Assembly (NCBI GenBank): GCA_963205455.1
Contig: CAUJJL010000194.1
Span: forward strand, 1 to 33,312
DNA: 33,312 nt
Direction: 5' to 3'
DNA from: Verrucomicrobiota bacterium
Lineage (GTDB): Bacteria; Verrucomicrobiota; Verrucomicrobiia; Opitutales; Opitutaceae
The notes beneath the pieces are model-generated. The model did no database searches, had not been told where the DNA came from, and saw only the letters and a list, made by a program, of their open reading frames with translations. Made by a program: the position numbers and the translations under genes. This document shows, one piece after another, positions 23,547 to 31,522 of this stretch. The first letter of the stretch is position 1, and every line of letters begins with the position of its first letter.

Positions 23547-26500
23547 ATGAAACGCTACGGTCATTTTCATATGCGTAAATGCATTCCCCTGTGCGCCCTG
23601 ACCCTCGGTGCCATCCTTCTTGCTCCGATTTCGATGAAGTCGGAACCCGCCGCCAGGAGCAAGGGGCCTCCCCTCAGGCTTGTCCCCATGGATCGGCTGC
23701 CCACCGCGGACCCGCTGCCCGCTTCCGATGAAGGGCAGGAGGCGATCCAGCGCTTCAAGATTCCCGAGGGTTTCAAGGTCTCCCTTTTTGCAGCGGAGCC
23801 GATGCTCGCAAACCCCGTAGCGTTCACGTTTGACGAGAAAGGTGCCGCCTATGTGGCCGAAACCTACCGGTACCGCTCGAGCGTCCTGGATATTCGCGAC
23901 TACATGCCGATGCTGGAGCAAGAACTGGCGGCACGGACCGTGGAGGACCGCACTCAGTTGATCCTGGATCAGTTTGGCGTGGAGGGTGAGAAAGAGCTAT
24001 CCCTCGAAAGCGAGGTCGTAAGGCGCATTGTCGATACCGACGGAGACGGCGTGGCAGACACCTCCACCGCCTTTGCCACGGGCTTCAACAGTCCCCTCGA
24101 CGGCATCGCTTCCGGCGTGCTCGCCCGCGACGGCAAGGTCTGGTTCACCAACATTCCCCACCTCTGGTTGCTGGATGGACCCGATTCCAAGGGAATTTCA
24201 AAAGGCCGCACCTCCCTGAGCTACGGCTATGGGGTACGCTTCAATTTTACCGGTCATGACCTGCACGGCCTGGTCATGGGTCCCGATGGCAAACTCTACT
24301 TCTCCATCGGAGATCGTGGCGCACATGCGAAGGCAAATGATGGCAGCCTTGTCGATGTACCCGACATGGGTGCCGTGTTCCGCTGCTGGCCGGATGGGAC
24401 CGGACTGGAGATCGTGCACCGTGGCCTGCGCAACCCGCAGGAACTGGCATTCGATGACTTCGGCAACCTGTTCACGGGCGACAATGACTCCGACCAGGGC
24501 GACGTCGAACGCTTTGTCCAGGTCGTCGAGGGAGGCGACAGCGGCTGGCGGGTGGGCTATCAATTCAATCCGCTCGGCAACGCGGGTCCATGGAACTTTG
24601 AAAAACTCTGGAAGCCCTATCATGAGGGACAACCCGCCTACATCCTTCCTCCGCTCGTCAACACCGCTGACGGTCCGTCCGGTCTGACGCACTATCCCGG
24701 CACGGGATTGCCTTCCAGTTACCGCGACGTGTTTTTCATGTGTCACTTCAAGGGATCATTCACCAATAGCAGCATCTACCTCTATGCGCTCGATCCGCAG
24801 GGTGCCTCTTTCAAGATGCGCCGCCAGGAGGAGTTCATGAGCGGCATCCTGCCCACCGATGTGGATTTTGGACCCGACAGTCGACTGTACTTCTCCGATT
24901 GGGGCAACGGCTGGGCCAAGTCGAGAAAGGGCCGACTCTATGCACTGACAAACGAAGCCACGATCGGCGATCCTCTGATCAAGGAAACCCAGCGCCTCCT
25001 TGCAGACGGCATGAAGGGCCGCACGGATGCCGAGCTCTTTGCCCTCATCGGACACCAGGACCAGAGGGTTCGCCTCGAAGCCCAATACGCACTCGCAGCC
25101 AAGGGCGCGGCCGCGATTCCGCTGCTGACGCAGATCGCAGCCCATCATTACCGACAACTCGCACGCATCCATGCCATATGGGCGCTCGGCCAGGTCGGTC
25201 ACAACCATCCGGAGGCCTTTCGTCCCATCCTGCCGCTCCTCGCCGATTCCGATGCAGAAGTCCGCGCACAGTCCGCCAAGGTACTCGGCGACGGCCATAT
25301 CGCCGCAGCGTACGAACCGCTCCTGGCAGCGCTCAAGGACTCCTCAAGCCGGGTCCGCTTTTTTGCAGCGCAAAGCCTTGGCAAGCTGGCTCGAAAGGAG
25401 TCGACTCCCGCTCTGATCGAACTCATCCGGGAGAACGCGGATCACGATCTCTACCTCCGTCATGCCGGCGTGATGGGTTTGGTCGGAAGCAAGAATCTGT
25501 CGGCGCTTGAAACCGCCGCCAGCGATCCCTCCCGCTCGGTGCGCCTGGGTGTGCTTCTGGCGTACCGCCGGTTGAACCGCCCCGAAATTGCCGGGTTCCT
25601 CGCGGACCCTGATCCGTTCCTTGTCGCGGAAGCCGCACGCGCCATCAACGACGCCCCGATCGTCGATGCCCAGGCTTCACTGGCAGCCATGCTGCCCGCG
25701 ATGCCCATGAACGTGGAAAGCGGTCTCGGACTGCGCATCCTCAACGCGCATTTCCGTTTAGGACAGCCGGAAAACGCCGCCGCGCTTGCCGCTTTCGCCT
25801 CGCGCACGGACGCCCCCGATGCGCTCCGCATTGAGGCACTCACCCACCTCGCCGCCTGGGGTCATCCTCCCGCGCGGGACCGCATCGTGGGAATCTACCG
25901 GCCGCTGCCATCGCGCGACGCCGCACCTGCCGCCATGGCATTGTCACCGTTTGCTCCACGGCTTGTCGCCGACGCCGAAACCGACGTTCAGCTTGCGGTC
26001 ATACACGCGGTCCAGGCACTGGATCTCCGTTCCGCAGGTGACGCGCTCGTCGCACTCGTGCTGCGCGAGGATGCGCATGTCAGCGCCCGTGCCGCCGCGC
26101 TGAAGCCGCTCGCGGAATGGCACCATGCCCGCCTCGCGGAAGTGGTCAAGGCCGCGGGTCTCTCCAAGGATGCGACCCTTCGCGCAACTGCCCAGAACTA
26201 CTATTCAATCTTTTCCGCCGCGGAGGCGGTCCCCCTGCTTCTCAACGCGCTCAATGCGGGCACGCTCGTGGAAAAGCAGAGCGCCATCACCAACCTGTCG
26301 AAACTCGACGATCCCCGGGTGGACAAGATCCTCGGCGACTACCTTTCGCGCATCGACAGCGACAAGAAACTGGCCGGACTGCAGGTCGAGATCCTCGATG
26401 CGGTCGATGCCCGCAACAGCCCCGCATTGAAGCAGGCCATGGAAAAGCGCACAGCCGCCCTCGCGCATGCGCCGGTCGCGGAGAAATACTCCTACGCGCT

Positions 26501-26969
26501 CGTCGGAGGAAATCGGGCTGAAGGCCGCCGACTGTTCACTGATCATCCCGTGCTCGCCTGCGTGCGCTGCCACCGCATCCGCGCCGAGGGTGGCGAGGCG
26601 GGTCCCGCACTCGACACCATCGGGAAGGACAAGTCGCGCGAATACATCCTCGAGTCGATCGTGACTCCCAATGCCTCGATCGCCAAGGGATTCGATTCCG
26701 TCGCCCTCACGCTCAAGGATGGCAGCGTCAAGGTCGGCAGCATTGCCTCCGAGGATGACAAGTCCTATTCCTTGCGTCCCGCGTCCGGCGACGATCTTGT
26801 CGTGGTCAAGAAGGCCAATGTCGTTAAGCGCGAATCCGCCCCTTCCAGCATGCCGGATGTGTTCGGACTCATTCTCAAGCGCAGCGAACTCCGCGATCTG
26901 GTCGACTTCGTCTCAGGCCTCGGCGCCGGCAATCGCAGGAATGAACCCAAGATGCAAACGAGCCACTGA
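23547..26969 (+). CDS. PVC-type membrane-bound dehydrogenase with HEAT repeats and C-terminal c-type heme domain
   Basis: A 1140-residue extracytoplasmic redox protein. A signal peptide precedes the mature part; the ATG at 23547 gives MKRYGHFH before MRKCIPLCALTLGAILLAP, and ATG 23571 is an equally good start. The propeller dehydrogenase domain spans about 70-465, starting IPEGFKVSLFAAEPMLANPVA and including DTDGDGVADTS, HRGLRNPQELAFD and GDNDSDQGD. HEAT-like repeats fill about 490-930. The C-terminal PVC heme-binding domain has CVRCH (Cys1005, Cys1008, His1009), followed by GPALDTIGKDKSREYILESI and a probable axial Met1102 in SSMPD. It is expected to oxidise an organic substrate and pass electrons through heme c. 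It stands alone on the plus strand, divergent from the PAS-AraC gene, and parallels the copper-ending fusion in the facing operon. The substrate is unknown. Confidence 0.95.
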   Translation: MKRYGHFHMRKCIPLCALTLGAILLAPISMKSEPAARSKGPPLRLVPMDRLPTADPLPASDEGQEAIQRFKIPEGFKVSLFAAEPMLANPVAFTFDEKGAAYVAETYRYRSSVLDIRDYMPMLEQELAARTVEDRTQLILDQFGVEGEKELSLESEVVRRIVDTDGDGVADTSTAFATGFNSPLDGIASGVLARDGKVWFTNIPHLWLLDGPDSKGISKGRTSLSYGYGVRFNFTGHDLHGLVMGPDGKLYFSIGDRGAHAKANDGSLVDVPDMGAVFRCWPDGTGLEIVHRGLRNPQELAFDDFGNLFTGDNDSDQGDVERFVQVVEGGDSGWRVGYQFNPLGNAGPWNFEKLWKPYHEGQPAYILPPLVNTADGPSGLTHYPGTGLPSSYRDVFFMCHFKGSFTNSSIYLYALDPQGASFKMRRQEEFMSGILPTDVDFGPDSRLYFSDWGNGWAKSRKGRLYALTNEATIGDPLIKETQRLLADGMKGRTDAELFALIGHQDQRVRLEAQYALAAKGAAAIPLLTQIAAHHYRQLARIHAIWALGQVGHNHPEAFRPILPLLADSDAEVRAQSAKVLGDGHIAAAYEPLLAALKDSSSRVRFFAAQSLGKLARKESTPALIELIRENADHDLYLRHAGVMGLVGSKNLSALETAASDPSRSVRLGVLLAYRRLNRPEIAGFLADPDPFLVAEAARAINDAPIVDAQASLAAMLPAMPMNVESGLGLRILNAHFRLGQPENAAALAAFASRTDAPDALRIEALTHLAAWGHPPARDRIVGIYRPLPSRDAAPAAMALSPFAPRLVADAETDVQLAVIHAVQALDLRSAGDALVALVLREDAHVSARAAALKPLAEWHHARLAEVVKAAGLSKDATLRATAQNYYSIFSAAEAVPLLLNALNAGTLVEKQSAITNLSKLDDPRVDKILGDYLSRIDSDKKLAGLQVEILDAVDARNSPALKQAMEKRTAALAHAPVAEKYSYALVGGNRAEGRRLFTDHPVLACVRCHRIRAEGGEAGPALDTIGKDKSREYILESIVTPNASIAKGFDSVALTLKDGSVKVGSIASEDDKSYSLRPASGDDLVVVKKANVVKRESAPSSMPDVFGLILKRSELRDLVDFVSGLGAGNRRNEPKMQTSH

Positions 26970-27000
26970 GCACGGGATCACCTTGCCGTGCGTCGCAATT

Positions 27001-27031
27001 TGACGTCATCCGCCGCAGCGGAGTGACGTCA
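27001..27031. terminator. Long hairpin with two TGACGTCA palindromes downstream of the PVC gene
   Basis: TGACGTCA (27001-27008) and TGACGTCA (27024-27031) flank TCCGC-CGCA-GCGGA. Together they form a 13-bp stem with one bulged base and a 4-base loop. It starts 32 bases after the PVC gene stop and is followed by GGTTTCG. It may be an intrinsic terminator, a REP-type dispersed element, or a protein-binding dyad ahead of the nitrate operon. Confidence 0.55.
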
Positions 27032-27048
27032 GGTTTCGCCACGCGGAT

Positions 27049-27079
27049 AGATCTCGACAGCACTCGCTGTCGCGGGTCT
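27049..27079 (+). promoter_or_regulatory. Leader hairpin in the 5' region of the nitrate operon
   Basis: CGACAGC (27055-27061) and GCTGTCG (27066-27072) form a 7-bp stem with a 4-base loop. Outer bases AGATC and GGTCT extend it by five pairs across a small internal loop, one pair being a T-G wobble. A further GGACA-GT-TGTCC dyad lies at 27100-27111, just before the first start codon. The two hairpins before the operon recall nitrate-operon leaders under antitermination control, but the loops do not fit the ANTAR A1-G4 hexaloop rule, so this stays speculative. Confidence 0.35.
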
Positions 27080-27128
27080 CCTCAGCCTGCAGTTCCGTTG
27101 GACAGTTGTCCGCTTGGATCCTTGGACG

Positions 27129-28175
27129 ATGTTTACCACGCTGAATCTCCGGGCTCTCGGTGTCGCCACCATCGCAACCCTTGCGTTGACGGGCGCCATC
27201 CTCGTCGGCTCGCGCAACCTTCAGAATTTTGACGCCGCGCTTATCGCCTATCTTTTCGGCGCGGTATTCGCCTGGTTCGGGCTGGTCTACCGCTACGACG
27301 TCTGGCTCCAGCGTCCACCCACCCGCCTCTATTGGAGGCGAGGCTGGCAGTTCTTCTTTTCCGGGCGGATGTTTGGTCACGGCTGGGCGCTCGTGCGCCG
27401 CGGCTTTGAGGACATGGCGGCCCAGAGTTTCATCCGGAAACGCGGAGGCCTCCGCTGGGCTGGCCACATGCTCATCGCCTGGGGCTGTGTCATTGCCTTC
27501 GCGGTGACGTTTCCCCTGACCTTCGGCTGGATCCATTTCACCCTGGCCCAAGGCACCATCGACACGTACGAGGCGCACGTCTTCGGATTCCGGCTGTTCT
27601 CTTTTCCGCTCAATTCCTTCATAGCGGCAAACATCTTTCATGTGCTGAACTGGTCGTCCGTGATGATCATCATCGGCCTCGGCCTGATGATGCGTCGCCG
27701 CCTGACCGATGCCGGGCAGATCGCCATTCAGACGTTCGAGGGCGACATCCTGCCGCTCATCCTGCTGGCGGCGATCGCGGTGACGGGACTGGGACTCACG
27801 TGGGACTATGAATTCATGCAGGGGCGTGCGCACCAATTCATGGCGATCACCCACGCCATCGTGGTCATCCTCTTCCTCCTCTGGATGCCATTCGGGAAGT
27901 TTTTCCATATCTTCCAGCGTCCGGCACAACTCGGCGTGGCGATTTACCGCCGCGAAGGGGCGATGGGGCCCCAGGCGGTCTGCCCGCATACGCAAGAGGC
28001 GTTCGCCTCGCAACTTCACATCGACGATCTCAAGGCAACCACCCGTGAACTCGGTTACAATTTCACACTGGAGGACGGATCCTCGCATCTCCAACTGAGT
28101 CCCCAGGGCAAACGCGCCGCGCTTGCCAAGGCGCATCTCGCCGCACGGAAGCGTTCCGGCTCCCTGTTCGGCTGA
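27129..28175 (+). CDS. NarI-like b-type cytochrome membrane subunit
   Basis: A 348-residue integral membrane protein, first gene of the nitrate module. About six hydrophobic segments are visible, at roughly 10-28, 38-58, 115-137, 165-190, 210-230 and 240-262. Histidines fit a quinol-oxidising cytochrome b of the NarI/HdrE type: [32 protein letters not shown] and [11 protein letters not shown], the last two matching the conserved end of respiratory nitrate reductase gamma subunits. A soluble C-terminal tail of about 85 residues follows, with a [10 protein letters not shown] segment. The start at ATG 27129 is chosen over an in-frame TTG at 27114. It would feed quinol electrons toward the molybdoenzyme 19 bases downstream. 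It is not a close NarI orthologue, so the heme ligands are inferred from position. Confidence 0.75.
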   Translation: MFTTLNLRALGVATIATLALTGAILVGSRNLQNFDAALIAYLFGAVFAWFGLVYRYDVWLQRPPTRLYWRRGWQFFFSGRMFGHGWALVRRGFEDMAAQSFIRKRGGLRWAGHMLIAWGCVIAFAVTFPLTFGWIHFTLAQGTIDTYEAHVFGFRLFSFPLNSFIAANIFHVLNWSSVMIIIGLGLMMRRRLTDAGQIAIQTFEGDILPLILLAAIAVTGLGLTWDYEFMQGRAHQFMAITHAIVVILFLLWMPFGKFFHIFQRPAQLGVAIYRREGAMGPQAVCPHTQEAFASQLHIDDLKATTRELGYNFTLEDGSSHLQLSPQGKRAALAKAHLAARKRSGSLFG

Positions 28176-28194
28176 CACGCCACTCCCAACGATC

Positions 28195-30411
28195 ATGGCC
28201 CGACTTCCCGCAACTCCCGAGCAGCTCATTGCCGCATTCGGTCCGCACAAGAACTATCCGCCCCTGCAGGGATTCCCCGGCCGCGACGAACCGGACCGCG
28301 TGGTGAAGACGCACTGCTGTTTCTGCGGCATGCAGTGCGGAATCAAGCTTCTGGTGAAGAACAACCGCGTCGTCGGTTTCGACCCGTGGGAGGAGTTTCC
28401 CTACAACGAGGGACGGCTCTGCCCCAAGGGTGTCCAACGCTACTTGCAGAATAACCACCCTGACCGGTTGCTGCATCCGCTCGAGCGCGTCGAGGGCGCC
28501 GGGTTCCGCCACATCGGATGGGATGCCGCATTGGACCGTACGGTGTCCGAGATCCGCCGCATCCAGGCCAAACACGGGCCGCACGCCTTTGGCATGCTTT
28601 CCGGTGTGTCGCTCACAAACGAGAAGAGTTACCTCGTAGGAAAATTTGCCCGCCTGGCACTCAAGACCCGGAACCTCGACTACAACGGCCGCCTGTGCAT
28701 GGTGAGCGCCGGCGCCGGAAACAAGAAGGCCTTCGGGCTCGACCGGGCATCGAACACCTATGCGGATCTCGCCCACGCTGAGGTCATCATGATCTGCGGC
28801 ACCAACATCAGCGAGACGTTTCCCACGCTGACGCACTGGATCTGGCAGGCACGCGACAACGGCGCCAAGCTGATCGTGGTCGACCCCCGGCTGACGCCAA
28901 TCGCCCGCACCGCCGACCTTCATCTGCCCGTGCGCCCGGGGCGCGATTCCGCGCTCTACGGCGCCCTTCTGCACCAGCTCGTGAAGCATGACTGGCTCGA
29001 TCATGATTTCATCGCGCAGCATACGACGGGTTTTGAAGCAACGGCGGAGGCGGTGAAGGACTACGATCTCGCCTGGGCCGAGCGGGAAACGGGCATCGTC
29101 GCCGCAGACATCATGAGGGCTGCGGAAATGTGGGGCCGCGCCAAGACCAGTTTCCTGCTGCACGCCCGCGGAATCGAGCATCACACCAAGGGAGTCGAAA
29201 ACGTGCTTTCCTGCATCAATCTCGTTCTCGCAACCGGCCGCATCGGCCGACCCTACTGCGGCTACGGCACCATCACCGGTCAGGGCAACGGCCAGGGCGG
29301 CCGCGAACACGGGCACAAATGCGACCAATTGCCGGGCAACAGGGACATCGAAAACCCCGAACATCGCGCGCACATTGCCCGCGTCTGGGGCGTGCCGGAA
29401 CCCGAGATCCCGCACAAGGGACTCACCGCCTACGAGATCATCGAGGCCATCCACCGGGGTGAAATCCGCGGTCTTATCACGATCTGCTTCAACCCGGTCG
29501 TTTCCCTCCCCAACAACAACTACGTGCGCGCCGCCTTCGAAAAGCTGGAGCACTACACGGCGATCGACTTTTTCCTCAATGAGACCGCACGTCACGCGGA
29601 TATCGTCCTAGCCGGTTCGCTGCACGAAGAGGAGGATGGCACGGTCACCACTGCGGAGGGACGCGTCGTCCGTATCCGTCAGGCAGTTACACCCCCAGGT
29701 GAGGCGCGCACCGACACCGAGATCCTGCTTGAACTCGCGCGCAGGCTCGGGGCAGGCGACAAATTTGCGTTCAACACTTCCGAGGATATCTTCACGGAGC
29801 TTCGTCACGCCTCCCAGGGCGGGACTGCTGACTATTTTGGAATCACCTACGAGAAGATCGAGAAAACCATGGGGGTTTTCTGGCCGTGTCCGACTCTGGA
29901 ACACCCGGGAACTCCGCGCCTTTGGGAGGATCGAAAGTTTGCGACACCCGATGGCAAGGCACACTTCAATCCGGTGAGCTACCGCGACCCGGGAGAGACC
30001 ACGGACAGCGAGTTTCCCGTGATCCTAACAACGGGACGTGTGGTTTCCCAGTACCTGAGCGGCACACAGACCCGGCGCATCGGCCGGCTGGTCGACCAGT
30101 ATCCGGAGCCGATGCTCGAAATCCACCCGACGATGGCGGCAAGATATGGCATCCAGGATGGCGATCTGGTGCGCGTCGCCACCCGCCGAGGCTCGGCGGA
30201 GTTTCCCGCGCAGATCGTGGAGACGATCCGGCCGGACACCATCTTCATTCCCTATCACTGGCCCGGACGAAAATCCGCGAACCAACTCACTTCCGGCGAA
30301 CTCGACCCCATCTCGAAGATCCCCGAATTCAAGGTGTGCGCCGCGCAGCTCCATCCCCTCGGCAAACCCGAACCGCAGGCCGAACGGACCGCGGCCTTTG
30401 CGAGCCCCTGA
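28195..30411 (+). CDS. Molybdopterin nitrate reductase catalytic subunit (Nas/Nap type)
   Basis: A 738-residue bis-MGD molybdoenzyme. The N-terminal 4Fe-4S site is Cys41-x2-Cys44-x3-Cys48-x27-Cys76, followed by the conserved lysine in CPKG. The molybdenum ligand is most likely Cys168 in [18 protein letters not shown], which matches the LCM-SA context of NasA and NapA rather than formate dehydrogenases. [20 protein letters not shown] (about 363-382) corresponds to the nitrate-reductase segment around residue 360. The C-terminal cofactor domain contains [19 protein letters not shown] and [15 protein letters not shown]. There is no twin-arginine signal, so it should be cytoplasmic, like assimilatory NasA/NarB. 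The start at ATG 28195 removes a junk extension and leaves 19 bases after the cytochrome gene. No nitrite reductase or NasB-type flavoprotein accompanies it. Nitrate as substrate is strongly supported by the NarK transporter in the same operon. Confidence 0.88.
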   Translation: MARLPATPEQLIAAFGPHKNYPPLQGFPGRDEPDRVVKTHCCFCGMQCGIKLLVKNNRVVGFDPWEEFPYNEGRLCPKGVQRYLQNNHPDRLLHPLERVEGAGFRHIGWDAALDRTVSEIRRIQAKHGPHAFGMLSGVSLTNEKSYLVGKFARLALKTRNLDYNGRLCMVSAGAGNKKAFGLDRASNTYADLAHAEVIMICGTNISETFPTLTHWIWQARDNGAKLIVVDPRLTPIARTADLHLPVRPGRDSALYGALLHQLVKHDWLDHDFIAQHTTGFEATAEAVKDYDLAWAERETGIVAADIMRAAEMWGRAKTSFLLHARGIEHHTKGVENVLSCINLVLATGRIGRPYCGYGTITGQGNGQGGREHGHKCDQLPGNRDIENPEHRAHIARVWGVPEPEIPHKGLTAYEIIEAIHRGEIRGLITICFNPVVSLPNNNYVRAAFEKLEHYTAIDFFLNETARHADIVLAGSLHEEEDGTVTTAEGRVVRIRQAVTPPGEARTDTEILLELARRLGAGDKFAFNTSEDIFTELRHASQGGTADYFGITYEKIEKTMGVFWPCPTLEHPGTPRLWEDRKFATPDGKAHFNPVSYRDPGETTDSEFPVILTTGRVVSQYLSGTQTRRIGRLVDQYPEPMLEIHPTMAARYGIQDGDLVRVATRRGSAEFPAQIVETIRPDTIFIPYHWPGRKSANQLTSGELDPISKIPEFKVCAAQLHPLGKPEPQAERTAAFASP

Positions 30412-30421
30412 GTTCCTCCCG

Positions 30422-30991
30422 ATGCAAAACACCCAGATCAGGACGGACGAGGAATTTTTCGTGGATCCGCAGCGCTGCATTGGCTGCCGTGCCTGCGAGA
30501 TGGCCTGTGCGGAGTGCGAAACCAACGGACAGACCTCGATGATTCATGTCGACTATGTCGACCGCGCCGTCAGCACGCAGACCTCCGTGCAGGTGTGCAT
30601 GCATTGCGAGGATCCCGCCTGTGCACGCGTGTGCCCGGCCGACGCAATCACCAAGGATGAATTCGGCATCGTGCACACAGCGAATACCGCGCGCTGCATA
30701 TCCTGCGCAAACTGCGTCCTCGCATGTCCGTTCGGCGTGCCAAAGAAGATCGAGACGACGCAGATCATGATGAAGTGCAACATGTGCTACGACCGCACAA
30801 GCGCCGGAAAACGTCCCATGTGCGCAACGGTCTGCCCGAGCGGCGCACTCTGGTTCGGCAAACGCGAGAAGATGGCGCAGATGCGTCCGCACAGCACGCC
30901 CGTGAACACGTTTTTCTTCGGCGCACAGACCGTGCGCACCAAGGTCAACATCATGATGCCGGCCGGCAGCACCGCGCTGCGGGTGGACTGA
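30422..30991 (+). CDS. Four-cluster 4Fe-4S ferredoxin subunit (DmsB/NrfC type)
   Basis: A 189-residue electron-transfer protein with four ferredoxin-like cysteine sets: [38 protein letters not shown], and the split KCNMC...MCATVCP. This is the pattern of the beta subunits of DMSO-reductase family complexes. It has no signal peptide, which fits a cytoplasmic complex with the molybdoenzyme 10 bases upstream. I chose ATG 30422 because it gives the standard [12 protein letters not shown] entry; the same frame is open further upstream but overlaps the nitrate reductase gene. Its role is to carry electrons from the membrane subunit or Rieske protein to the 4Fe-4S/Mo centre. The next gene starts 5 bases downstream. 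Confidence 0.92.
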   Translation: MQNTQIRTDEEFFVDPQRCIGCRACEMACAECETNGQTSMIHVDYVDRAVSTQTSVQVCMHCEDPACARVCPADAITKDEFGIVHTANTARCISCANCVLACPFGVPKKIETTQIMMKCNMCYDRTSAGKRPMCATVCPSGALWFGKREKMAQMRPHSTPVNTFFFGAQTVRTKVNIMMPAGSTALRVD

Positions 30992-30996
30992 TCCCC

Positions 30997-31518
30997 ATGG
31001 AAGACACATCCAACGCCCCGCTGAAACCAAGACCCGCATGGGAAACCGACTTTCCCCACGAACGGGTCGAGGCCACCCACGTGTCACGCCGCGAATTCGC
31101 CAAATTCCTCTGCCTCGTTTCGGGGGGATTGTGTGCGGGCACCGCGTTTGTCGCGGTGAAGGACAAACTGCTGCCGCCTCATCGCATCGTGGGTGAGCAT
31201 CCGGTCTGCCGCATCGGCGACGTTCCGCCCGGCGGCACTCATGGATTCACGCTGCCGGGTTCACACACACCCTACATTCTCATCCATCTGGAATCCGGCG
31301 AATGGCGCGCCTTCGAACAGAAGTGCACGCATCTCGCCTGTGCCGTGTTCTACAAACCCGGAACAGGGAAAATCGAGTGCCCTTGTCACAACGGCTGGTT
31401 CGACGCCCGCACCGGAGAAGTGCTCCAGGGACCTCCACCCCGGCCGCTGCCGCAACTCGCTGTGATCCTTCGTGGCGAGGACATCCTTGTCGCAGAACTC
31501 GCAGCAAGCCCCGCCTGA
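30997..31518 (+). CDS. Rieske 2Fe-2S protein with twin-arginine leader
   Basis: A 173-residue Rieske protein. The cluster ligands are in the two canonical boxes CTHLAC and CPCHNGWF (about residues 110-115 and 128-135), and the second cysteine of each box would supply the disulfide found in high-potential Rieske proteins. An N-terminal stretch contains SRREFAKFLCLVSGGLCAGTAFVAV (residues about 30-54, broken here by its function: twin-arginine motif, then hydrophobic helix), as in bc1/b6f Rieske subunits that are Tat-inserted and stay anchored. The domain ends in GPPPRPLPQLAV, the proline-rich loop typical of these proteins. It lies 5 bases after the ferredoxin gene and 4 bases before narK, so all are co-translated. 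If Tat-exported, its cluster faces the periplasm, opposite to the molybdoenzyme. Confidence 0.92.
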   Translation: MEDTSNAPLKPRPAWETDFPHERVEATHVSRREFAKFLCLVSGGLCAGTAFVAVKDKLLPPHRIVGEHPVCRIGDVPPGGTHGFTLPGSHTPYILIHLESGEWRAFEQKCTHLACAVFYKPGTGKIECPCHNGWFDARTGEVLQGPPPRPLPQLAVILRGEDILVAELAASPA

Positions 31519-31522
31519 AACC

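Noticed and set aside
27001..27079. ANTAR-type two-hairpin antitermination leader for the nitrate operon
   Set aside because: The hairpins have 4-base loops, not the hexaloops with A1 and G4 required, and no ANTAR regulator is encoded nearby.
27006..28250. 414-codon minus-strand frame opposite the cytochrome b gene
   Set aside because: Very rich in charged residues because it is the complement of transmembrane helices; no supporting homology.
28063..29595. 510-codon minus-strand open frame across the nitrate reductase gene
   Set aside because: It is antisense to a gene with clear Fe-S and molybdopterin motifs; the protein shows no recognisable domain. High GC content produces such long shadow frames.
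28195..30411. Formate dehydrogenase identity for the molybdoenzyme
   Set aside because: The likely Mo ligand sits in an RLCM-SA context as in NasA/NapA, and a NarK transporter shares the operon.
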